This document shows, piece after piece, positions 1 through 5,641 of a DNA stretch of 6,789 nucleotides (position 1 is the stretch's first letter; each line of letters opens with the position of its first letter). A program made the translations under genes and the position numbers. Below the pieces are notes generated by a model, which was not told where the DNA came from, did no database searches, and worked only from the letters and a program-made list of their open reading frames with translations. The stretch comes from Candidatus Segetimicrobium genomatis (GTDB lineage Bacteria; Sysuimicrobiota; Sysuimicrobiia; Sysuimicrobiales; Segetimicrobiaceae): positions 1 to 6,789 of the forward strand of contig VBAN01000200.1 in NCBI GenBank assembly GCA_005882445.1. The letters are read 5' to 3'.

Positions 1-1007
1 ACGCCGCGCTCGCCATGGACGACATCGCCCAGGTCGACGCGGTCGCCGGCGCCGCGGAATCGGTGGGGTTCGCCGCGCTGTGGGCGAATGAGACGAAGCG
101 CAACCCGTTCATCCAGCTGGCCCTCGCGGCCCGCGCCACCTCCCGCATCCTGCTCGGCACCGGTGTGGCCATCGCCTTTCCCCGCAGCCCCACCGTGATG
201 GCGCACCTGGCCTGGGACCTCGCCGCGCTCTCCGGCGGCCGCTTCATCCTGGGGCTGGGCACCCAGGTCAAGGCGCACATCGAGCGGCGATTCGGCGTGA
301 GCTGGGATCCGCCGGCGCCGAAGCTCCGGGAATACGTCGACGCCATGCGGGCCGTGTGGCGGTCGTGGCAGGACGGCGCCCCGCTGCGGGTGGACGGGCG
401 GTACTACCGGCTGAGCCTGATGACGCCCTTTTTCAATCCGGGGCCGATCGCGCACCCCGACATCCCGGTCTCTATCGCCGGGGTCAACCCCCTGCTCTGC
501 CGCCTCGCCGGCAGCGTGGCCCAGGGATTTCACGTCCACCCATTTCACACCGTGCCCTACCTGACGTCGGTGGTCCTGCCGAACATCGAGCGCGGCCTCC
601 GGGAAAAGGCCCGGCCCCGCGGCGCCGTCCAGCTCTACGCGCCCGTCTTCGTTGCGCCCGGCGATACCCCCGATGAGATCCGGGCGGCGGCGGAGCGCGC
701 GCGCGAACAGATCGCGTTCTACGCGTCGACGCCCTCGTACCGGGTCGTGCTGCGCACGCACGGGTGGGACGGCGTCGCCGCCTCGCTGCAGCGGCTCGCC
801 GCCGAGCGCCGCTGGAGCGACCTGCCCCGCGAGGTGCCGGAGGCGATGCTCGATGCCGTGCTCATCCGGGGCTCGTGGGAGGAGGTGGGACGGGACCTCC
901 GGCGCCGGTACGCCGGCGTGCTCGATCGCGTGGCCTGCTACCGGCCGTTCACCATCGCGGAACTGCCCAAGTGGCGCCGGCTCGCCGGCGCCTTCCACGG
1001 CGCCTGA
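1..1007 (+). CDS. LLM-class F420-dependent oxidoreductase (5' partial)
   Basis: Flavin/F420-type luciferase-like monooxygenase, a soluble TIM-barrel enzyme that probably moves a hydride between coenzyme F420 and an unknown organic substrate. Numbering from the ATG at 15, the protein shows a WANETKRNPF segment (residues 23-32), GTGVAIAFPRSP (48-59), SGGRFILGLGTQVKAHIERRF (73-93, the most diagnostic block) and AFYASTPSYRVVL (234-246). Together these resemble the TIGR03617 / MSMEG_2256-like group as I remember it. The frame is open back to the window edge (codons for Ala-Ala-Leu-Ala precede the ATG), and those residues look like the first barrel strand. The true start therefore probably lies just upstream of the window, and the ATG at 15 is only a fallback. 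The C-terminus is complete (TGA at 1005-1007). The stop overlaps the start of the next gene, suggesting co-translation. The family is recognised with good confidence; the substrate is not. Use of F420 rather than FMN is inferred from the family. Confidence 0.9.
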   Translation, partial: AALAMDDIAQVDAVAGAAESVGFAALWANETKRNPFIQLALAARATSRILLGTGVAIAFPRSPTVMAHLAWDLAALSGGRFILGLGTQVKAHIERRFGVSWDPPAPKLREYVDAMRAVWRSWQDGAPLRVDGRYYRLSLMTPFFNPGPIAHPDIPVSIAGVNPLLCRLAGSVAQGFHVHPFHTVPYLTSVVLPNIERGLREKARPRGAVQLYAPVFVAPGDTPDEIRAAAERAREQIAFYASTPSYRVVLRTHGWDGVAASLQRLAAERRWSDLPREVPEAMLDAVLIRGSWEEVGRDLRRRYAGVLDRVACYRPFTIAELPKWRRLAGAFHGA

Positions 1008-1978
1008 TGCCATCCGCTGCTTGCGGCTCGCACCATTATGGTATGGAGCCCCCGCCGGGGGCATCTGCCCCAACCCGGCGCGCCCTGCTCCGGGGACAGA
1101 GGTACGCGCTCGCGGCGATCGCGATCTGGAGCACGAACTTCGCGATCGGCCGGCTGCTGCGGGACTCGGTCACGCCGGGCACGATCGCCGCGTTTCGGGC
1201 GGCCGTCGCCGGCGTCCCGCTCGCCGCGTGGCTGCTCCTCACCCAGCCCCGTCCCCGGTTCGGCCGCCGGGTCGTGGGCTGGCTGGCCGTCCTCGGCGTC
1301 CTGGGAATCTTCGCCAGCCAGTACCTGACCTATCTCGCGCTCCACTGGAGCCTGGCGACCAACGCCATCATCTTGAACGCCGCGAGCCCGCTCGTCACCG
1401 CCGGCCTCGCCGCGGCGGCGGGGCTCTTCGTCGTCTCGCGCGCGCTGTTCCTGGGGTTGACAGTCTCGGCCATGGGGGCGGCGGTGGTCACGTGGCTGGG
1501 CGCGTCGGCGGGCGAGGAGATGCGGCTGGATCCCGGCGCGATCTTCATCATCGCCAGCATGGTGACGTGGGCGTTCTATAACCTGGGCGTGCAGCGGATC
1601 AGCGAGGACCTGCCGCCGCTCTGGATCACGGCGGGGGCGATGCTGGCGGGGTTTCCGTTCCTCGTGGCGGCGATCGCCGTGGAGCGCCCGCCCCACCTCA
1701 TGGCCTCCCTGCGCGACCACCTGCCCCTCCTCATCTATCTGGGGGTCGGCCCGTCGGCCATCGCGTACGCGTGCTGGAACGCCGCGGTCCGGGACCTCGG
1801 CGCCGGGGTCGCGATGATGTACAACAACCTCCTGCCGATCTTCGGGATGCTCATCGGCGGGCTCGTGCTGCACGAGCGCATCACCGGCGTCCAGGTCCTG
1901 GCCTCGGGTCTGATCATCGGCGGGATCGTGATCGCGTACCGGGCGCTTCCCAGGCGATCGCAGACGGGATCCCGGTAG
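1007..1978 (+). CDS. EamA/DMT-family transporter
   Basis: Integral inner-membrane protein of the drug/metabolite transporter superfamily, usually an exporter of amino acids, metabolites or drugs. It has 323 residues from the ATG at 1007, close to the family norm of about 300. Two tandem EamA repeats are visible: one starting near residue 33 (ALAAIAIWSTNFAIGRLL) and one near 174 (LDPGAIFIIASMVTWAFYNL). Hydrophobic segments fit about ten helices. The second repeat ends with the usual Glu-containing block (LHERITGVQVLASGLIIGGI). The first repeat lacks the equivalent Glu and reads VVSRALFLGLTVSAMG. I chose the ATG at 1007 because it overlaps the upstream stop as TGATG. An in-frame ATG at 1043 (311 residues, starting MEPPPG) is nearly as likely, and neither has a clear Shine-Dalgarno sequence. 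The pairing with the oxidoreductase hints at export of a related compound, which is inference. No terminator hairpin with a T-run follows the TAG stop. Confidence 0.9.
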   Translation: MPSAACGSHHYGMEPPPGASAPTRRALLRGQRYALAAIAIWSTNFAIGRLLRDSVTPGTIAAFRAAVAGVPLAAWLLLTQPRPRFGRRVVGWLAVLGVLGIFASQYLTYLALHWSLATNAIILNAASPLVTAGLAAAAGLFVVSRALFLGLTVSAMGAAVVTWLGASAGEEMRLDPGAIFIIASMVTWAFYNLGVQRISEDLPPLWITAGAMLAGFPFLVAAIAVERPPHLMASLRDHLPLLIYLGVGPSAIAYACWNAAVRDLGAGVAMMYNNLLPIFGMLIGGLVLHERITGVQVLASGLIIGGIVIAYRALPRRSQTGSR

Positions 1979-1992
1979 GCGCCGAAGGAATT

Positions 1993-2021
1993 TTGCATTG
2001 ACCCGGCCTGTTGCCTATAAT
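1993..2021 (+). promoter_or_regulatory. Probable sigma70-type promoter of the ABC transporter operon
   Basis: A perfect -10 hexamer TATAAT lies at 2016-2021. With a 17-base spacer the -35 position is TTGCAT (1993-1998), matching the consensus TTG. TTGACC at 1998-2003 is a better hexamer but is only 12 bases from the -10, too close. The site sits in a short AT-rich island (about 1988-2040) within otherwise very GC-rich DNA, directly after the EamA stop and upstream of the binding-protein gene. The expected transcription start is about A2028. Confidence 0.65.
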
Positions 2022-2131
2022 ACGGATACCAATTTAGCGCCTCCAATCCCCTAACAGAGCGGGTGTGACTCTTATCGGTTCGGGATTCCTTCTCGGGATC
2101 CAGGGCGGTCGAGCAGGCCACCGCGGCGCTG

Positions 2132-2182
2132 CCCGGATTCACGCCGATCTGCCGGCGTGTGGGACATCGGCGTCGCCCCGGG
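2132..2182 (+). promoter_or_regulatory. Inverted repeat / possible leader RNA hairpin
   Basis: ACGCCGAT (2141-2148) is perfectly complementary to ATCGGCGT (2166-2173) across a 17-base loop. Outside a 4x4 internal loop, CCCGG (2132-2136) also pairs with CCGGG (2178-2182). A competing hairpin is possible: ACGCCG (2141-2146) can instead pair with CGGCGT (2153-2158) over a six-base loop. No T-run follows, so it is not a typical intrinsic terminator. In DNA this rich in GC such pairings can arise by chance, and function is unproven. Confidence 0.35.
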
Positions 2183-2246
2183 ATCGAGCCAGATTTCTCG
2201 GCAACGTCATGGACCTGCACCTCACTGTGGAAGGAAAGTTAAGACG

Positions 2247-2252
2247 AGGAGG
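2247..2252 (+). promoter_or_regulatory. Strong ribosome binding site for the binding-protein gene
   Basis: AGGAGG followed by further G residues lies 8 bases before the ATG at 2261. It is the best Shine-Dalgarno match in the window and marks 2261 as the intended start, although that ATG is out of frame with the binding protein in the sequence as given. Confidence 0.75.
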
Positions 2253-2260
2253 GGGACGAG

Positions 2261-2297
2261 ATGAAGGGTACGGCGGGAATTCCTGCGGCGCGCGACG
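2261..2297 (+). other. Out-of-frame N-terminus of the binding protein (Tat signal, probable 1-nt frameshift)
   Basis: The ATG at 2261 is in a different frame from the downstream binding protein. The binding-protein frame is closed by TGA at 2262-2264, then reads RVRREFLRRATVLGLSAG from 2265. This is a clear twin-arginine signal start (RR-x-F-L followed by a hydrophobic stretch). Removing one base from the purine run at 2264-2268 gives an ATG-started protein beginning MRVRREFLRRA, so a one-base insertion here explains both halves. It may be a sequencing error or a real mutation. Confidence 0.7.
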
Positions 2298-3830
2298 GTG
2301 CTCGGGCTGTCGGCGGGGACGATCGCCGGTCTCCTCGCAGGCGCCGGAGGCGGACCGGCGCGCGCGCAAACGCCGCCGCCCAAGCGGGGCGGGACGCTGC
2401 GGGTGGCCCTGGTCCCGCCCACCGCGGCCGTGGACCCGGTCACGATGTACGATGCCGGGGCCATCGCCATGGTCCAGCAGGTGGCCGAATACCTGGTCTG
2501 GGCGGAGAACGACCTGAGCCTGCGCCCGGTGCTCGCGCAGCGCTGGGAACCCGACACCAACGGCAAGACCTGGATGTTTACGCTCCGGGAGGGGGTCACA
2601 TTCACCGGCGGCCGGCCGGTGACCGCCGACGATGTGGTGGCCACCTTCGACCGGCTGACCGATCCCCAGACCAAGTCCGCCGCGCGCTCCAACTTCAAGG
2701 GCATCCTCTCCAAGGGGAACATTGAGAAGGCCGGCCCCCTCAAGGTCGCCTTCCATCTCGACCGCCCGTTTGTGGACTTCCCCTACCTGGTGTCGTCGAC
2801 GAACTACAACGCGGTGGTGCTGCCGGCGGGTTACGCCGGCGACTTCGAGCAGCATCCGGTCGGGACGGGCCCGTTTACCCTGACCGCGTACGCGCCCAAA
2901 GAGACGGCGAGCTTCAAACGCAATCCGGACTACCGGCAGCCGGGGCTCCCGTACCTCGACGGGGTGGAGTTCCGGTTCTTTGCGGAAACGCAGCCTCAGG
3001 TCCTCGCCCTCCAGGCCGGGGCGGTCGACCTGATGGTCGCGACGCCGTTTCAGGGGTCGCAGGCCCTCTTTGCCGACCCGAACGTGAACATCCTGCTGAC
3101 GCGCTCGTCCAAGCACCGGGCGGTGCACATGCGCGTAGACGCCGCGCCGTTCCCCGACAAACGGATCCGCCAGGCGGTGGCCCTCTGCCTGGACCGGGGC
3201 AAGATCGTCGAGGGACTCTTCCAGGGACGCGCCGATGTGGGGAACGACGAGATGTTCGCCCCGCTGTTCCCGGGGGCCCCGGCGATCCCCCAGCGCACCC
3301 AGAACTATGACCGGGCCAAGCAGCTCCTCCGCGAGGCCGGCGCCGGAAACGCGTTGAAGATCACCCTCACCTACGAGGTCTACCAGGAGGTCCCGCAGTA
3401 CGCGGTCTATCTCCAAGAAATGCTCCGCCCCGCGGGCATCAGCGTCACGCTCGACCAGATGACTCAGGGCGCCTACTACGGATCGGGCGGCACGCAGCCC
3501 TGGCTCCAGGTCCCCATGGGGATCACGGACTGGGCTTCGCGCACCGTCCCATCCCAGTTCATCGGTCCCGCCTACACCTGCGAGGGCGTGTGGAACTCCG
3601 CGCACTGGTGCGACCCGGAGTACGACGGACTCGCGAAGCAGTACGATGCCACCCTCGACAGCGGGAGCCGCCGGGCCATTGCGCGCAAGATGGCGCTCCT
3701 CCAGCAGGACGCGACGCCGGCGATCATCGCCTACTGGATCCGGGCGCCCCGAGCGGTCCACAAGCGCGTCCGCGGAGTCGACGCCAGCGGGTCCGACTTT
3801 CTGGATCTGACCAAAGCGTCGCTGGCGTAA
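2298..3830 (+). CDS. ABC transporter substrate-binding protein, peptide/nickel type (SBP_bac_5)
   Basis: Extracytoplasmic solute-binding protein of the cluster-5 (DppA/OppA/NikA) family, which captures a peptide or similar solute and delivers it to the permeases encoded next. From the GTG at 2298 it has 510 residues, normal for the family. Family blocks include GGTLRVAL (31-38), FTLREGVTFTGGRPVTADDV (94-113) and GTGPF (189-193). The C-terminal part ends with the usual R-x-A-x-x-K-M-x-x-LQQDATPAI region. Cys428 and Cys438 are spaced so that a disulfide is possible. The GTG is only the first in-frame start available and has no ribosome binding site. The real protein very likely begins at 2261 after correcting a frameshift, giving a twin-arginine signal peptide and a cleavage site near ARA-Q (residue 23). 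The sequence does not reveal the ligand. It is followed after 18 bases by the first permease, as in Dpp/Opp operons. Confidence 0.93.
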   Translation: MLGLSAGTIAGLLAGAGGGPARAQTPPPKRGGTLRVALVPPTAAVDPVTMYDAGAIAMVQQVAEYLVWAENDLSLRPVLAQRWEPDTNGKTWMFTLREGVTFTGGRPVTADDVVATFDRLTDPQTKSAARSNFKGILSKGNIEKAGPLKVAFHLDRPFVDFPYLVSSTNYNAVVLPAGYAGDFEQHPVGTGPFTLTAYAPKETASFKRNPDYRQPGLPYLDGVEFRFFAETQPQVLALQAGAVDLMVATPFQGSQALFADPNVNILLTRSSKHRAVHMRVDAAPFPDKRIRQAVALCLDRGKIVEGLFQGRADVGNDEMFAPLFPGAPAIPQRTQNYDRAKQLLREAGAGNALKITLTYEVYQEVPQYAVYLQEMLRPAGISVTLDQMTQGAYYGSGGTQPWLQVPMGITDWASRTVPSQFIGPAYTCEGVWNSAHWCDPEYDGLAKQYDATLDSGSRRAIARKMALLQQDATPAIIAYWIRAPRAVHKRVRGVDASGSDFLDLTKASLA

Positions 3831-3848
3831 CCCGCCACGGGAAGGCGC

Positions 3849-4796
3849 ATGGCTCGATGCTTGCTCCGGAGACTCGGGCTGGTGTTGCCCGCCCTGTGGC
3901 TGGTCTCCGTGCTGATCTTCGCCCTGGCCGAAATCGTGCCGGGCGACGTGGCGCGCACGATCCTTGGGCCGTACGCGACGCCGGATCAGGCCGCGGCCCT
4001 GCGGCATCAGCTCGGGGCGGACCGGCCCGTTCCCGTCCGGTACGCCGCCTGGCTGGGGAGCTTCGTCATTGGGCGATGGGGGGACTCCATGGTCCTGCAC
4101 CGGCCCGTTCGTCCCTTCGTGCTGGCGCGGCTCCGGAACTCCCTCGCGCTCGCCGTGATCGCCCTGGTCTGCGTGATCCCGATCTCCCTCGGCCTGGGCA
4201 TCGTCGCCGGCCTGAACGAAGACCGTCTCGTGGACACGGCGATCAGCCTCATCGGCCTCTCGCTGACCGCGATCCCCGAGTTTGTGAGCGGGGTCATCGT
4301 GCTCGTGGTGTTTGGCGTCCAGCTGGGGTGGTTCCCCATCATCGCCCAGCCGCCCGCCGGAGCCGGGCTGGTGGAGCGCCTCCACGACCTCCTCCTGCCA
4401 TCCATTCCGCTCATGCTCGTCCTGTTCGGCTATATCGCGCGGATGGCGCGGGCCGGCATGGTGGAGGTGATGGCGTCGGACTACATCAGAACGGCGGTGC
4501 TGAAGGGGCTGCCGCTCCGGTATGTGATCCTGCGTCACGCCCTGCGCAACGCGCTCTTGCCGACGATCACGGTGATCGGCTCGCAGGTGGGCTGGCTGGT
4601 CGGCGGACTGGTGGTGGTGGAGACCCTCTTCACCTATCCCGGACTGGGCAAGCTGATCTACGATTCGGCGGTGGGACACGATGTGCCGGTGCTCGAGGCG
4701 ACGGCGCTGCTGGTCGCCGCGATCTTCATGCTGTCCAACCTGACCGCGGACCTGCTGGTGGCGCTGCTCAATCCGCGGATCCGGTATTCGGATTGA
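3849..4796 (+). CDS. ABC transporter permease, DppB/OppB type
   Basis: First membrane subunit of the peptide/nickel-type importer, 315 residues, typical of the DppB group. The N-terminus (RLGLVLPALWLVSVLIFALA) is the first helix, followed by the PGDVAR motif common in this group and a long periplasmic segment. The conserved cytoplasmic EAA-type loop that docks on the ATPase spans about residues 211-244 (DYIRTAVLKGLPLRYVILRH, then ALRNALLP), followed by VVVETLFTYPGLGKL. The ATG at 3849 has a GGGAAGG Shine-Dalgarno-like sequence (3839-3845) at short spacing. The stop TGA (4794-4796) overlaps the ATG of the next permease by one base, so the two are almost certainly co-translated. The gene looks intact. 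Confidence 0.95.
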   Translation: MARCLLRRLGLVLPALWLVSVLIFALAEIVPGDVARTILGPYATPDQAAALRHQLGADRPVPVRYAAWLGSFVIGRWGDSMVLHRPVRPFVLARLRNSLALAVIALVCVIPISLGLGIVAGLNEDRLVDTAISLIGLSLTAIPEFVSGVIVLVVFGVQLGWFPIIAQPPAGAGLVERLHDLLLPSIPLMLVLFGYIARMARAGMVEVMASDYIRTAVLKGLPLRYVILRHALRNALLPTITVIGSQVGWLVGGLVVVETLFTYPGLGKLIYDSAVGHDVPVLEATALLVAAIFMLSNLTADLLVALLNPRIRYSD

Positions 4797-5641
4797 TGGA
4801 CGCGGCGCCGCCGCGGGTCGGGGGGCGGCCTGTGCTCGGCCGGCTGATGCGGAGCGCGGCGGTCCTGGCCGGCGGCGCGGTTGTGGTCTTCTGGGTCTTT
4901 GCCGCGCTGGAATGGCGGGTGATCACCCCGTACGATCCGTTCGCGGTCGGCCCGGCGCATCCGCTCGCGTCCCCCAGCAGGGTCCACTGGCTCGGCACGG
5001 ATGACCTCGGACGGGACGTGCTCTCCCGGGTCCTGGCCGGGGCGGCCCCGGTCCTCACCATCGCCCCCGCGGCCACCCTCCTCAGCCTCCTCGGCGGGAC
5101 GACGATCGGCCTCGTCGCCGGGTTCCACCGCGGCCTCCTCGACGACGTCCTGATGCGGCTCGTCGACGCGGTGATGAGCCTGCCGGTGATCATCCCCGCG
5201 ACCGTGGTCCTGGCGCTCGTGGGCCGGTCCACGACGAACGTGATCCTGGCGATCGCGGTGTTGTTCTCGCCGCTGGTCGCGCGCACGGTCCGGTCGGCGG
5301 TCCTGGTCGAACGGGAGCGCGAGTACGTCGATGCGGCGCGCCTGCGCGGCGACCGCAGCTTCTACATCATGTTCTTCGAGATCCTCCCCAATGTGACTTC
5401 CCCGCTCATCGTCGAGGGCACGATCCGCCTGGGGTACGCGGTGTTCACCGCGGGCACGCTCTCCTTCCTCCAACTCGGTATCCAGCCGCCGTCTCCGGAC
5501 TGGGGACTCACCGTGGCGGTGGAGCGCGCGTTCGTCCAGATCGCGCCGTGGACGGTGCTCGCCCCCGCCCTGGCCCTCGCCTCGCTGGTCATCGGCGTGA
5601 ACCTCGCGGCCGATGGGGTGAGGCGCGCGCTCGCCGAATGA
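4796..5641 (+). CDS. ABC transporter permease, DppC/OppC type
   Basis: Second membrane subunit of the importer, pairing with the preceding permease. It has 281 residues, within the DppC range. The N-terminal helix (about 21-40) is followed by TPYDP (44-48) and the highly characteristic HWLGTDDLGRDVLSRVLAGA (64-83) of this group. The ATPase-docking loop lies at about 176-200 (EYVDAARLRGDRSFYIMFFE), followed by an ILPN segment. The frame is open far upstream of 4796, but that part overlaps the first permease out of frame and is spurious. The ATG at 4796 is set by the TGATG overlap and gives the expected length. The stop overlaps the ATPase start as ATGA at 5638-5641. Confidence 0.95.
   Translation: MDAAPPRVGGRPVLGRLMRSAAVLAGGAVVVFWVFAALEWRVITPYDPFAVGPAHPLASPSRVHWLGTDDLGRDVLSRVLAGAAPVLTIAPAATLLSLLGGTTIGLVAGFHRGLLDDVLMRLVDAVMSLPVIIPATVVLALVGRSTTNVILAIAVLFSPLVARTVRSAVLVEREREYVDAARLRGDRSFYIMFFEILPNVTSPLIVEGTIRLGYAVFTAGTLSFLQLGIQPPSPDWGLTVAVERAFVQIAPWTVLAPALALASLVIGVNLAADGVRRALAE

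Larger units (their letters stand above)
2028..2260 (+). other. Long untranslated leader of the ABC operon, no recognised gene
   Basis: About 230 bases separate the predicted transcription start from the ATG at 2261. Open frames exist here, for example a GTG at 2065 that reads through into the next gene in the wrong frame, but the translations match no family I recognise and none has a ribosome binding site. CGGGAT occurs three times (2081, 2094, 2179). An inverted repeat at 2132-2182 is described separately. I do not recognise a known riboswitch core. It could be a structured leader, a small RNA, or simply spacer or a decayed gene end. Confidence 0.4.

Noticed and set aside
652..1581. Plus-strand and minus-strand open frames overlapping the oxidoreductase and EamA genes (also 938-1873 on the minus strand)
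   Set aside because: Low-complexity Arg/Pro/Ala/Gly composition and full overlap with recognised genes mark them as out-of-frame shadows.
1965..1974. Perfect palindrome CGGGATCCCG at the end of the EamA gene as a terminator
   Set aside because: It has no loop and no following T-run, and it lies inside coding sequence.
2065..2517. Open frame from GTG 2065 through the leader into the binding-protein gene
   Set aside because: It has no ribosome binding site and no family resemblance, and its second half is the binding protein read in the wrong frame.
2261..2725. Open frame of 154 codons from the ATG at 2261
   Set aside because: Although it has the best ribosome binding site in the window, its product is a wrong-frame reading of the binding protein. 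The start is better explained as belonging to the binding protein with a one-base indel.
2139..4679. Very long minus-strand open frame (846 codons) opposite the binding protein and first permease
   Set aside because: It is rich in Arg, His, Asp and Gly with no recognisable domain, and lies antisense to two clear, conserved genes. Long antisense frames are expected in DNA with GC-rich third positions.
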